A stretch of 64,000 nucleotides of DNA from NCBI RefSeq assembly GCF_000238055.2, contig NZ_KE148312.1, forward strand, positions 134,001-198,000, written 5' to 3'. Of this stretch, positions 51,905-60,835 are shown piece by piece; the first letter of the stretch is position 1, and every line of letters begins with the position of its first letter. A program made the position numbers and the translations under genes. The notes beneath the pieces are model-generated. The model searched no databases. It saw only the letters and a list, made by a program, of their open reading frames with translations, and had not been told where the DNA came from. Origin of the DNA: Oribacterium parvum ACB1 (GTDB lineage Bacteria > Bacillota > Clostridia > Lachnospirales > Lachnospiraceae).

Positions 51905-53332
51905 ATGGATTCTAAAGAGATAAAGCAGCTAATTCAAAATGGAGAGAAGATAGATGTTGAGTTTAAAGAATCCAACAATGCTTTAACCAAAGATGTCTTT
52001 GATACAGTATGCTCTTTCAATAATAGAAATGGTGGACATATTTTACTTGGTGTAAATGATAAAAGAGAGATTGTTGGTGTTAGTAAAGAGAAAGTTGATA
52101 AAGTTATTAAGGAATTTACTACGGCAATCAATAATCCGCAAAAGATGTATCCGCCACTTTATTTGCTTCCTGAAGTCTTTGATATAGATGAGAAAAAAGT
52201 AATTTATATAAAGGTTCCTGAAGGTTATCAGGTGTGCAGACATAATGGAAGAATTTGGGATAGGTCTTATGAGGGAGACATCAATATCACAGATCATTCT
52301 GAACTTGTTTATAAGCTATATGCACGAAAACAAGGAAGCTATTTTGTAAATAAAGTATATCCTAATCTTGATATTGATTTTCTTGATGATTCTGTCATTG
52401 ATAAGGCTAAGAACATGGCTGTTTCCCGAAATAAAAATCATGTTTGGGAAAATATGAGTAATGAAGAACTTCTTAGAAGTGCCAATTTGATTCTGACCGA
52501 TCCGGAAACAAAGCGTGAAGGAATCACATTAGCTGCTATTTTGCTATTTGGAAAAGACAACTCTATTATGTCCGTTCTTCCACAGCACAAAACTGATGCT
52601 ATATTCAGAGTTGAAAACAAGGATAGATATGATGATAGAGATGTTGTCATAACAAATCTGATTGATAGTTATGATAGGCTTATTGAGTTTGGGCAAAAGC
52701 ATTTGAATGATCTATTTGTATTGGACGGAATTGTGAATGTCAATGCAAGAGATAGGATACTTAGAGAGATAGTTTCCAATACACTGGCTCATAGAGATTA
52801 TTCAAGTGGGTATCCTGCAAAGATGATTATTGATGATGAGAAAATTACTGTTGAAAACAGCAACTTGGCTCATGGTGTGGGAGCATTAGACTTGCAGAAA
52901 TTTGAGCCATTTCCTAAAAACCCTGCTATATCAAAGGTGTTCAGAGAAATAGGTCTTGCGGATGAACTTGGTTCAGGAATGAGAAATACCTACAAGTACA
53001 CACAGCTTTATTCAGGACAAAATCCGCTATTTGAGGAAGGAGATATATTCAGAACGATTATTCCTTTGAAGAAGATAGCGACACAAAAGGTTGGTGGAGG
53101 GAATGTCCCTCACGATGTCCCTCACAGTGTCCCTCACGATGTCCCTCAGGGCAGAGATGAACTGATTGAATTTATAAAAGCACAAGTAAGATTAAATAAT
53201 AAAATTACAAGACAGGCTATTGCAGAAGGTGCAGGGGTAAGTGTAAAGACGATACAAAGAACTTTGAAGGAAATAGATAATCTGAAGTATGTAGGAAGTG
53301 GTAATAGCGGACACTGGGAACTGAATGAATAG
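51905..53332 (+). CDS. Schlafen/AlbA_2-type ATP-binding protein with C-terminal HTH
   Basis: A 475-residue protein. The N-terminal AlbA_2 domain (about 8-125) has DVEFKESNNALTKDVFDTVCSFNNRNGGHILLGV. The middle domain resembles GHKL ATPases: ILREIVSNTLAHRDYSSG, VENSNLAHG, NPAISKVFREIGLADELGSGMRN. A linker of four VPHD-type repeats (about 401-415; 12-bp repeats at 53,105-53,152) leads to a C-terminal winged helix (IAEGAGVSVKTIQRTLKEIDNLKYVG). Such proteins occur in defence islands and mobile elements as putative regulators or effectors. GGGAGG precedes the ATG. Confidence 0.82.
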   Translation: MDSKEIKQLIQNGEKIDVEFKESNNALTKDVFDTVCSFNNRNGGHILLGVNDKREIVGVSKEKVDKVIKEFTTAINNPQKMYPPLYLLPEVFDIDEKKVIYIKVPEGYQVCRHNGRIWDRSYEGDINITDHSELVYKLYARKQGSYFVNKVYPNLDIDFLDDSVIDKAKNMAVSRNKNHVWENMSNEELLRSANLILTDPETKREGITLAAILLFGKDNSIMSVLPQHKTDAIFRVENKDRYDDRDVVITNLIDSYDRLIEFGQKHLNDLFVLDGIVNVNARDRILREIVSNTLAHRDYSSGYPAKMIIDDEKITVENSNLAHGVGALDLQKFEPFPKNPAISKVFREIGLADELGSGMRNTYKYTQLYSGQNPLFEEGDIFRTIIPLKKIATQKVGGGNVPHDVPHSVPHDVPQGRDELIEFIKAQVRLNNKITRQAIAEGAGVSVKTIQRTLKEIDNLKYVGSGNSGHWELNE

Positions 53333-53402
53333 AAGTCTTGTATAATAGATGTGGACTATGTAATGCATGGCTCATATAATGGGATACTAACAGTTAATAA
53401 TT

Positions 53403-53927
53403 AGGAAGAGAAACCCGTTGCCTTTACGGGAAAGCTCTTGAATATGCAGCCCTTACAGGAGAAGAAACCGTTTGGGATTGCTACTGCGGAATTGGCACCA
53501 TTTCCCTATTTCTTGCCCAAAAGGCTAAGCAGGTTTACGGATTGGAAATCGTTCCCGAAGCCATTGAGAATGCCAAGAAAAATGCGGAAAAGAACGGTCT
53601 TCATAATGCAGAGTTCTTTGTGGGTGCGGCTGAAGAAGTCCTTCCCAAGTGGGTGGAAGAACAGAAGAGAGAAGGCAAGGACGTGGGAAATCTGGTGGAT
53701 GTGGTCTCCTTAGCCCCCCCAGAAAAGGATGTGACGAAGCCTGTCTTTCCGCAGTATTGGAACTCAGCCCCAAGCGCATTGTCTATGTAAGCTGTGACCC
53801 GGGAAGCCTGGCGAGAGATATGAAGTATTTAAGAGAAGGTGGATATGCGCTGGAGAAGTAGGTGGGAATCGATAATTTTTCGAGAAGTGGGCATGTGGAG
53901 ATGGTAGCATGGATATTAAGGGTGTAG
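53403..53927 (+). pseudogene. Damaged partial copy of the rlmD 3' end
   Basis: This stretch matches 24,264-24,880 of the rlmD gene closely at base level, but a piece of about 98 bp (24,290-24,387) is missing at a GGGAAAG microhomology. One base is lost in the LDPPRKG codons (frameshift into APPEKD), and a TAG replaces TGG near the end. It lies at the right side of the AT-rich island whose left side is the intact rlmD stop codon. There is no start codon or ribosome site. The 130 bp after it hold only the start region of the next gene. Confidence 0.9.
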
Positions 53928-54057
53928 AACTAAAAGCACACAAAAAGGCTTGAAATCAAGGTATTCCAAAGAACTTTCCCGGTTTGGAGAAGTCTAATAA
54001 CAATGGCAATACATTTATGGATTGAATTCTTAATTTACGATTTGGAGAGATATTTTT

Positions 54058-54870
54058 ATGAGAATTTACGAATGGAATATAGGAATGGCTGCAACCATTC
54101 CAAGCAATCACGGATATAATCTTAAAAGTTGCGTTATTGAGGAAATTATTAAAGGCCAGCCAGACGTTATAGTTTTAACGGAATTTGTAGTTTCAAGAGG
54201 AATTGATTATTACTTTGAAGTCTTAGAAAAGAACAATTATCATTGGTTTATTTCCTCATCCACAAAGCAAAATGGCATATTAATTGCATTAAAAGAATCC
54301 GAATTTGGATTTGATGATACTTTTAACTATAGAATTAGCAGCATAAATAATAGTGAAATTCTTAAATGTGATTTTTCGCCGGATTTTTATGAAATACAGG
54401 TTAAATACCGTAGACGAAAATTATCTATAATTGGCGTGAGAATAAGGAAAGATCTATCAAATAATGATTCAAATTATTCTAAACTTCAGTTTAAAGCAAT
54501 AGATACCTATTTATCTTCTTTATCTTCGCTAAATCATGATGTGATTTGTATAGGAGATTTTAATGCATATTGGGGACAGACATGGAATACGACAGAAAAC
54601 AATACGCTACATAAAACAGCGAAAGACTATATTTTGTGCACACCCCCATATCCTCAATGGTATTCATATGTTATGCCAAATGGAAAAAAAGTGCAGCTTG
54701 ATCATTTAGTAACTAATTTAAAAAATATAGATATGAGAGCTGAATATGATTGGAGTTTCATGAATACACTTAGATATAAAAATAGTATTCATGCAGAATC
54801 TAAGAAAAAAATATCCGGATTACCGGATCATGCGATATTAAAAGTTGAAATAGAAATTAGGAGGGATTGA
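54058..54870 (+). CDS. Endonuclease/exonuclease/phosphatase (EEP) family protein
   Basis: A 270-residue DNase I-like fold protein. In order: YEWNIGMAA with the metal-site Asn, DVIVLTEFVV with the metal-binding Glu, GDFNAYWG with catalytic Asp-Asn, QLDHLVTN and GLPDHAILKVEI with the terminal Asp-His. All five EEP landmarks are thus present, so it should be active. It is not a close ExoIII relative (compare the gene at 4,889). GGAG precedes the ATG. The next gene starts two bases after its stop, so the two are co-expressed; this tight pairing suggests a two-component accessory, perhaps defence, system. Confidence 0.82.
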   Translation: MRIYEWNIGMAATIPSNHGYNLKSCVIEEIIKGQPDVIVLTEFVVSRGIDYYFEVLEKNNYHWFISSSTKQNGILIALKESEFGFDDTFNYRISSINNSEILKCDFSPDFYEIQVKYRRRKLSIIGVRIRKDLSNNDSNYSKLQFKAIDTYLSSLSSLNHDVICIGDFNAYWGQTWNTTENNTLHKTAKDYILCTPPYPQWYSYVMPNGKKVQLDHLVTNLKNIDMRAEYDWSFMNTLRYKNSIHAESKKKISGLPDHAILKVEIEIRRD

Positions 54871-54872
54871 AG

Positions 54873-55460
54873 ATGTATGAATTTTCTGCACTTAAAATAT
54901 TACATGAAGATATGAAAGTAAAAAATGAGGAAAGAGCGATATTTCCATTTACATATAACTCTAAAGACTTTAGTTGTATATTTTTAACCGATATTAAACC
55001 CATGAGATTGTATTTATCAACTTTGGGACATAATCCGATTGTTTTTGAAATTGAAATTGATGAAAACTATTGCGCAAAAACTTATATAGAGGATTATAAA
55101 GAACTTATTCTATATTTAGAAATAAAATATGATCCAAACCATACTTTTAAACCGATAGATTTATTTGAAGCATTAAACAATAAAATTCCAAAAAAGTTTC
55201 AGAAAAAACCGAATTATTCAGAAGTAGTAAGTGTAGCATCCAAAAGAAGGAGGGTAGAGGAGGCAGACAAAATCTATTTTTGTGGGTGGAGGAATAATCC
55301 TACAGGATATAATGTTAGTGAAATGAATATAGAAAAAACGAGAATTGCGTTTGGAGATAGGATTGCAGCTATGTGCAAATTAAAAAATGTTAGTTCATGT
55401 TGGACAAATATTTCTAGTGATGAAAATTTGAAAAAAATTAATGACTTATACAGCATGTAA
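54873..55460 (+). CDS. Unknown protein paired with the EEP nuclease
   Basis: A 195-residue protein, mixed alpha/beta. The N-terminal part reads FSALKILHEDMKVKN, then a beta-rich segment (SCIFLTDIKPMRLYLSTLGHNPIVFEIEIDENY). A helix with FEALNNKIPKKF follows, then a basic linker (SKRRRVEEADK) and IYFCGWRNNPTGYNVSEMNIEKTRIAFGDRIAAMCK. The last segment looks like a conserved motif rather than disorder. It could belong to DUF6037; I am not sure. No catalytic motif is evident. GGAGGG lies seven bases before the ATG. Role as partner, inhibitor or sensor of the upstream nuclease is inference from the pairing only. Confidence 0.6.
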   Translation: MYEFSALKILHEDMKVKNEERAIFPFTYNSKDFSCIFLTDIKPMRLYLSTLGHNPIVFEIEIDENYCAKTYIEDYKELILYLEIKYDPNHTFKPIDLFEALNNKIPKKFQKKPNYSEVVSVASKRRRVEEADKIYFCGWRNNPTGYNVSEMNIEKTRIAFGDRIAAMCKLKNVSSCWTNISSDENLKKINDLYSM

Positions 55461-55501
55461 AATAGCCTAATAAAAAATTTATTACTATTGTTCCTTTATC
55501 C

Positions 55502-55795
55502 AAAGTCGCAACAGCTATAGTCGGGCCATCTATAGAATTTGCTTCAAAGGAACAAGATAAGGAACAAGTCAGGGTACAAGATAAGGAACAAGTCACGATA
55601 CAAGATCTTATTCAATTTTGCTCCGTTCCTCGCAACCGGAAAGAAGTGCAAGAATTTATGGGGCTGGCCGGTAGAAGAAACTTTTCAGAAAAATATATTA
55701 AGCCTTTGCTTGAGATGGGAAAAATTAAAATGACGATACCTGATAGGCCAAACAGTAAGAACCAAAAATATCAAAAATTGAATAGTGAAGAATGA
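55502..55795 (+). pseudogene. C-terminal winged-helix remnant of an ATP-binding (AlbA/Fic-type) regulator
   Basis: The frame reads a short QDKEQV repeat linker and then VQDKEQVTIQDLIQFC, EFMGLAGRRNFSEKYIKPLLEMGKIKMTIPD, the C-terminal HTH common to AlbA_2-type ATP-binding regulators. The several hundred residues that should precede it are missing; upstream of 55,502 the frame is meaningless. It is followed by two further fragments of the same kind of genes. Confidence 0.6.
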
Positions 55796-55816
55796 CCATT
55801 TCTCAAGGATGGGTAT

Positions 55817-56089
55817 GTGGAATCCATTTGCTTGACACAGAAGCAAATGGAAGTATTGTCTGACGTTAAGCATGCTACAGTAAGTGAGCACATCAAAAAT
55901 ATTCTTACTTCAGGAGAATTAAATGGGGCTTCTGTCGGTTTTTCCGACAAAAGTTTAAATGGAAGTAACAAAAAGTCTTCGGGAAAATCAAGAGAGTTTA
56001 AACTGTTATTAAAAATAGTGGAAAGGGAAAAGCACTCACAGAAATTGTCGGACTGTCTACGCCCCCCAAGATACCCCCCCAAGACTTGA
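55817..56089 (+). pseudogene. RhuM-type virulence protein fragment
   Basis: The start of this 90-codon frame, ESICLTQKQMEVLSDVKHATVSEHIKNILTSGELN, matches the N-terminal HTH of RhuM family proteins (L-T-Q-K-Q-M-A-x-L-F-x-V...I-x-x-H-I-K-N-I). It loses similarity after about 50 residues and runs into a Pro-rich junction. Full RhuM proteins have about 330 residues. Confidence 0.55.
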
Positions 56090-56295
56090 ATCAAAGGCTG
56101 GCGGAACTAATCGAATTTTGCGGTATGCCGCGTAGTAAGCGTGAGATGCTGGATTACCTTGGTCTTACAGATAGCAAGAATTTTAGAGAAAGATATCTTG
56201 TTCCTTTACTTAATGCAGGAAAAATAGAAATGACGATACCTGATAAGCTAAGTAGTAGGAGGAAGAAATATAAAAAAGTGAACAGTGATGCATGA
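56086..56295 (+). pseudogene. Second C-terminal winged-helix remnant
   Basis: RLAELIEFCGMPRSKREMLDYLGLTDSKNFRERYLVPLLNAGKIEMTIPDKL is the same type of winged-helix end domain as at 55,502, preceded by a Pro-Gln linker in frame (YPPKT/IPPQDL region). It has no start of its own. Two different copies of this domain side by side, with a RhuM fragment between, show repeated recombination among related mobile genes. Confidence 0.55.
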
Positions 56296-56331
56296 AGAAC
56301 TTCCGGCTCCCAAGAAAAAGAAAGGATAGAA

Positions 56332-57321
56332 ATGATTTTAGAAACAGAGAGACTTATCCTCCGCCCGTGGGAAGAAACGGATGCGGAGGAATGCTATAAA
56401 TACGCAAAAGATCCGCGAATAGGTCCGGTTGCAGGGTGGCCGGTACACACAAGTGAAGATGACAGCCGACAGATCATCAGGAATGTGCTGATGGTACCAG
56501 AGACCTACGCCATTGTACTGAAGGAAACAGGATTTCCCATTGGTAGCATCGGCCTTCATCACAATGACCTTGCAGAAAAGGAGGATGAGGCGGAGCTTGG
56601 TTACTGGCTGGGAGTTGATTATTGGGGACAGGGGCTTGTGCCGGAGGCGGCAAGAGAGCTACTGCGTCATGCCTTTGAGGATCTGAAGCTTGCTCGCATC
56701 TGGTGTGGTTATTATGATGGGAACGACAAATCAAAGCGTGTTCAGGAAAAGCTGGGGTTCAAGTATCAATGGACTACCGGAGATGCACCTGTGCCGCAGA
56801 TGGGCGAAACAAGAAAGGGACACATAAGCCTACTAACGAAAGACGAATGGGAAAACCTCATCACGCTATATACACCATCTTTGGAAGATCTTTGGTTTCG
56901 ACAGAAGATGATGGAAGATATGGAAACCATGTCGTATAACCAGGCATGGGGAGGTACAATTCCTTTTCCGAAAGAGGAGTGGCGTGGCTGGTATGATTAC
57001 TGGATTATAAAGCACGAAGGTAAACGTTATTACAGATATTTAAAGGATAACGCCGAGCATTTTATTGGAGAGATTGCCTATCATTACGATAGTGATCGAA
57101 AGCTTTATCTTGCAGATATCATAGTCTATGCTCCATATAGAAAAAAAGGCTATGGCGGTATGGGATTGGATTTATTATGCAATGCCGCTAAACAGAATGG
57201 CGTAAAACTGCTCTATGACAATCTCGCCATAGATAATCCGGCAATCACAATGTTTCTAAAGAATGGATTTATGGAAGAATACAGAACACACGAAATTATC
57301 ATGCTCAAAAAAGAACTGTGA
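56332..57321 (+). CDS. Double GNAT-domain acetyltransferase, copy 1
   Basis: A 329-residue protein with two acetyltransferase domains. Domain 1 (1 to about 172) is RimJ/RimL-like: [54 protein letters not shown] with the acetyl-CoA-binding loop, and [11 protein letters not shown]. Domain 2 (about 190-329) has [33 protein letters not shown] and [12 protein letters not shown]. Targets are unknown; antibiotic, peptide or tRNA-related substrates are possible. I count about 19 amino-acid differences to the copy at 61,815. Codon choice is richer in G and C than in the surrounding accessory genes. AAAGGATAG precedes the ATG. Confidence 0.85.
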   Translation: MILETERLILRPWEETDAEECYKYAKDPRIGPVAGWPVHTSEDDSRQIIRNVLMVPETYAIVLKETGFPIGSIGLHHNDLAEKEDEAELGYWLGVDYWGQGLVPEAARELLRHAFEDLKLARIWCGYYDGNDKSKRVQEKLGFKYQWTTGDAPVPQMGETRKGHISLLTKDEWENLITLYTPSLEDLWFRQKMMEDMETMSYNQAWGGTIPFPKEEWRGWYDYWIIKHEGKRYYRYLKDNAEHFIGEIAYHYDSDRKLYLADIIVYAPYRKKGYGGMGLDLLCNAAKQNGVKLLYDNLAIDNPAITMFLKNGFMEEYRTHEIIMLKKEL

Positions 57322-57392
57322 AGATATTTAATTGAAACAGCGGATATAGCTGGAGTAGTGGCTTGTTTTAAAAGATAGGAGGGTGAGAAAAG

Positions 57393-57482
57393 ATGAAAAA
57401 AGAATATAAAGAAGCTATCTTTGTGCTTGTGGTTTGTGCTGTTGGAGCTATAGCGGTCTATTTTATACCTTCCTTTTTCTGA
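57393..57482 (+). CDS. Possible 29-residue membrane peptide
   Basis: Good ribosome site (AGGAGGGTGAG) and ATG. The product is MKKEYKEAIF followed by one hydrophobic helix ending IPSFF, then TGA. It might be a real small protein or the truncated start of a transporter gene. Confidence 0.3.
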   Translation: MKKEYKEAIFVLVVCAVGAIAVYFIPSFF

Positions 57483-57494
57483 TGATACAGTCAA

Positions 57495-58032
57495 TCATTT
57501 AGGGGGACTTACTCATTTCCATTGGTAAAATCATCATTACACTAGGTGGTTTTTTCTGATCTAATGATCACTTTGAAGTTCTTTCACAAATAGCCGGACC
57601 CATTACGAATAAAATTCTGGATATAGCTTTAATCATTTCTTGCTTTGTAGTCGGATTTGTTATGATTGCCGGAGCCGGTTCAAACCTTAATCAGCAGTTC
57701 GATCTTAGCATTATCATTACTGTTGCAACTTGTATCTTATATGCAAATGTTAAACTTGTTTCTACCCGGTTTTGATTGCTACTGTAGTAATAGGATATGC
57801 ATTATCCTTTATGGGCTTTAGAGAACTGGTATCTATTATGTATCCGATTTTAGGATATATTGGCTTTGTGATGCTACTGATATTGGCTGTTGCGTGGATA
57901 AAAGAAAAATCAAATATCCAAGGAGAGAAATTCTTAAGACGCAAAATGATACGATTAATTACTAAGAAATATGATGATAATCAAGAATATACAATTGGAG
58001 ATAAAGAGGAATTTAACGATGATACAAGATAA
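57495..58032 (+). pseudogene. Decayed YkvI-family membrane transporter gene
   Basis: Pieces of a YkvI-type (amino-acid transporter-like) protein appear in order in different frames: IAGPITNKILDIALIISCFVVGFVMIAGAGSNLNQQF (57,580-57,710), a frame change after TTCTACCCGG, and then GFRELVSIMYPILGYIGFVMLLILAVAWIKEKSNIQGEKFLRRKMIRLI up to the TAA at 58,030. Stops and frameshifts prevent a complete protein. The last part remains open for 86 codons but lacks a good start. Confidence 0.65.
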
Positions 58033-58076
58033 ATAAGAGCGAGTTTTGTAAATGGAGTATGCATAAAGGAGGACTT

Positions 58077-58691
58077 ATGTTTGAACAGGTAAAATTAGAC
58101 TATGCTTTTGATGCTTTGGAGCCCCACATTGATACCTTAACCATGGAGACTCATTACGGGAAGCACCATGCAGCATATACAAAGAACTTTAATGAAGCAG
58201 TGGATAAGGCAGGGCTTAGCGATAAATCTGTAGAAGAAATTCTATCTTCTCTGCCTTCTGTATCTGATGAAGCCTTAAGAAATACTTTGCAGAACAATGG
58301 TGGCGGGTATTACAACCATAATTTATATTTTTCTATTCTGAGCCCGAAGAAAGACACAAAACCCAGTCCGGCCTTGGAAGAAGCTATTAAGAGGGATTTC
58401 GGTTCTCTTGAGAAGCTGATAGAGACTTTGCAGAATCTAGCTTTAGGACAGTTTGGATCAGGCTGGGCATTCCTTTCCGTAGATCAGGAAGGAAAGCTGT
58501 ATGCCACCAAGGCAGCAAATCAGAATAATCCCTTAATGGAAGAGGGAAAGCATACCCCAATCTTAGCTTTAGATGTATGGGAACATGCCTATTATCTAAA
58601 GTATAAGAATTTAAGAGGAGATTATGTAAAGAATTTCTTTGAAGTTTTGGATTGGGAGAAGATAAGCAAGAATTACGAAAATAGTAGATAA
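58077..58691 (+). CDS. sodA: Superoxide dismutase (Fe/Mn family)
   Basis: Converts superoxide to hydrogen peroxide and oxygen in the cytoplasm, notable in a presumed anaerobe. The 204-residue protein has all four metal ligands: the His in THYGKHHAAY, the His in YYNHNLYFS, and Asp and His in LDVWEHAYYLKY. GSGWAF and the NNGGGYYNH stretch are as usual. The metal (Fe, Mn or either) cannot be read with certainty. Start at ATG 58,077, because AAGGAGGA lies five bases upstream; an in-frame start at 58,059 would precede the ribosome site. A terminator follows. Confidence 0.95.
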   Translation: MFEQVKLDYAFDALEPHIDTLTMETHYGKHHAAYTKNFNEAVDKAGLSDKSVEEILSSLPSVSDEALRNTLQNNGGGYYNHNLYFSILSPKKDTKPSPALEEAIKRDFGSLEKLIETLQNLALGQFGSGWAFLSVDQEGKLYATKAANQNNPLMEEGKHTPILALDVWEHAYYLKYKNLRGDYVKNFFEVLDWEKISKNYENSR

Positions 58692-58740
58692 GAGTAAATT
58701 AGTATTCTCATTTAAGATGTCGCTCTAAACCCTTTTTGGA

Positions 58741-58773
58741 AGACGATAAAACTTTAACTCTATCGTCTTTTTT
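58741..58773 (+). terminator. Terminator after sodA
   Basis: AGACGATA (58741-58748) pairs perfectly with TATCGTCT (58761-58768), followed by a run of T residues. Confidence 0.85.
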
Positions 58774-59228
58774 GTAGTCAAAAAAAGAAAATGATAAAGA
58801 AATTCAAACTATGTTTTGGAAAAGTTTGGGTTTAAATTCATATAGCTTGACGATAAAAGGAGAAGAGGATACTATCAAAGAAAAGATTTTCAATAAATTC
58901 ATAACATTACCCGTGAGTTCTCCAAATAAGGTTTTCTTTGCAACTTATAGAACTGAAAGCTTTTAGAAAATTAGCTCTCGTTCTTTCAATTCTGTAGATT
59001 GCAGAGTTTATTTTACCGTTTTGCAAATCTCTGCGGTTTTAACTAAGTTCATTTCTGCTCCCGGGTCTCAGCTTCTCGCAGGGCACGCTGTATGAAGGCG
59101 GTCATATTTTTTTTGGGGGGGGTAGAATCAAAAAATATAAATAATTGAACAAGGAGAGTTGCGTGCTAAGGCATTTGGTACAGTAAATACTGTGGTGTAT
59201 GTAAAAATCTTTCTATGGAGATTTCTGG
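58774..59228. other. Gene-poor stretch with a T8G8 homopolymer tract
   Basis: Contains a 51-codon frame (MFWKSLGLNS...) without ribosome site or family match, an inverted repeat with GCAGAG/CTCTGC, and a locally GC-rich patch (59,059-59,100). Eight T followed by eight G stand at 59,107-59,122. The end carries AAGGAG upstream of a TTG frame that overlaps the next gene. No gene can be supported. Confidence 0.4.
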
Positions 59229-59657
59229 ATGAATATGATATTAATGCCATTCGTGCAAATATTGCTTTGGATATGGTTTCTGGGATGTACGATTACATGG
59301 CGCTTCGGGAAACGAATTCTTGTTGAAGGAATGGGAATTCAGAGCGCAGAGTTTGCCATGCTTTGCCTGTATAGCATAGGACTGATTAGTTATTATTTTT
59401 TTCAGCCTATAGGTAAATGGATTTTGTTCACGATCCTTGTATTGTGGTTAATGATTCAGTTTTTTTGCCATTGGTATTACACTATCTTTGGTGCCTCCGA
59501 AAGAAAACTGAAGGGGTACAATGCTTGCTTTCAAGGCACGCTAAGGATCATTCCTATGAGTGAAAAACGCGTGATACCGGATTTGTATCATATTGTTCTT
59601 CATATATTGATATTGTTAAACGGCATACTTTGCTTGCTATCCCGATATCCCGGTTAA
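59229..59657 (+). CDS. Four-helix membrane protein of unknown function
   Basis: A 142-residue membrane protein with four predicted helices (about 5-23, 42-60, 64-84 and 119-138). The loop after helix 3 reads HWYYTIFGASERKLKGYNACFQGTLRIIPMSEKRVIPDLYHI, which looks conserved (I have the impression of similar proteins next to ABC-2 transporters in Clostridia). Start at ATG with GGAG nine bases upstream. It precedes the ABC genes at 59,936 but is separated from them by about 280 bp of fragments, including an unassigned 67-codon frame at 59,630-59,833. Confidence 0.5.
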   Translation: MNMILMPFVQILLWIWFLGCTITWRFGKRILVEGMGIQSAEFAMLCLYSIGLISYYFFQPIGKWILFTILVLWLMIQFFCHWYYTIFGASERKLKGYNACFQGTLRIIPMSEKRVIPDLYHIVLHILILLNGILCLLSRYPG

Positions 59658-59810
59658 AATTGTTTCAATCTGAACTCCTGCTAACACCAATCAAGGAGGC
59701 GGGATGTCGGTTGCCTTTTAATTATCCGATTCCGTTTATCAGATATATGCTTCAGGTTATTTTGGCTTGGTATACAGAACTTGAAGAGCGCGTCGGATTA
59801 ATGAATGAAA

Positions 59811-59933
59811 ATGGAAATGGCAGCACTATATGACGTTAATGTTCGTACAATCAACGAGCATATTAAGAAAATTTATTCTTATGCAGAGTTTGACCAATTA
59901 CATACTTTGCTCAACAGGAATAGGAGGGATTAA
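59811..59933 (+). pseudogene. RhuM-type HTH fragment
   Basis: MEMAALYDVNVRTINEHIKKIYSYAEFD matches the N-terminal HTH of RhuM family proteins (M-A-x-L-Y-x-V-x-x-R-T-I-N-E-H-I-K-x-I-Y). After 40 codons it ends in TAA, which overlaps the leader of the ABC ATPase gene; its last codons double as that gene's ribosome site (AGGAGGG). A second piece of the family lies at 55,817. Confidence 0.5.
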
Positions 59934-59935
59934 CA

Positions 59936-60835
59936 ATGGCATTGCTGACGCTTAAAGATGTATCCTATTTTTACGAAGGAACGCACAACGGAATTTGTGA
60001 CATTTCTTTTGAGGCAGAGAAAGGAGATTTTATTGCTGTTGTTGGCAAAAATGGAGCCGGAAAAAGCACTTTACTCAATCTATTATCTGGAATATACAGT
60101 CCTCAACACGGAAGTATCACTTGCTCACCCAAGCTTACTTATCATGATTTAGGCATAAGCCCGCAAAAGCAATCCATTGATTGGTATTTAAATGTGCGAG
60201 ATAACATTATGCTTGGAGCTGTATTGACCGGTCTTTCTAAGAAAGAATCACAGGCGGCAACGGATTCTATCTCTGAAATTCTTGATCTTACAGATTTTTA
60301 TACCCGTTCCCCCGATTCACTATCCGGCGGACAACAACAAAGAGTTCAAGTTGCACGTGCTTTAGTTCATAAGCCTGAAATAATGATTTTGGATGAACCA
60401 ACAGCCGGTCTGGATTACCGTTACTCCCATGGACTATTTGAATATTTGAAAGAGAAATGTTTTGGTGAAAAGAAACTGGCTCTTGTTTCATCGCATGATT
60501 TGGGAATGCTGGAAGATTACTGCAATAAAATTCTATTTCTAAACCAAGGTCAGCAGTTTTACTTTGGTAGTATGCGGGATTTTTTAAGCGCTCACCAATT
60601 GACAAGGGAAATCACAATTTCCTTCTCCGGCGAAATGAGCGACGCGCTCAAAGAGGAACTGATTGACCAAGGAGCTAAGCTTGAAGAGCAAACAGTAAGT
60701 TTCATTGAGTCTTCTGTAGACTTGAACTGCATTATTGGAAAGCTTTTAGCCGAAGTATCGATTACAAGTATGGGTAGTGAACGCTTGGGTCTTAAGGAAA
60801 TCATGATGCAAGAGGAGGCAACAGAAAATGCGTAA
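59936..60835 (+). CDS. ABC transporter ATP-binding protein (ABC-2 type)
   Basis: A 299-residue ATPase. P-loop GKNGAGKST, Q-loop GISPQKQ, signature LSGGQQQRVQVARAL, Walker B IMILDEPTAGLD, switch His in SSHD. The C-terminal 75 residues form the extra beta-rich domain found in drug or bacteriocin exporter ATPases. It overlaps the permease gene by eight bases. Substrate unknown; resistance to an antimicrobial is the usual role for such two-gene sets. Confidence 0.9.
   Translation: MALLTLKDVSYFYEGTHNGICDISFEAEKGDFIAVVGKNGAGKSTLLNLLSGIYSPQHGSITCSPKLTYHDLGISPQKQSIDWYLNVRDNIMLGAVLTGLSKKESQAATDSISEILDLTDFYTRSPDSLSGGQQQRVQVARALVHKPEIMILDEPTAGLDYRYSHGLFEYLKEKCFGEKKLALVSSHDLGMLEDYCNKILFLNQGQQFYFGSMRDFLSAHQLTREITISFSGEMSDALKEELIDQGAKLEEQTVSFIESSVDLNCIIGKLLAEVSITSMGSERLGLKEIMMQEEATENA

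Noticed and set aside
53105-53152. CRISPR-like short repeats
   Set aside because: Four 12-bp units without spacers, in frame inside the Schlafen-type gene; they encode a protein hinge.
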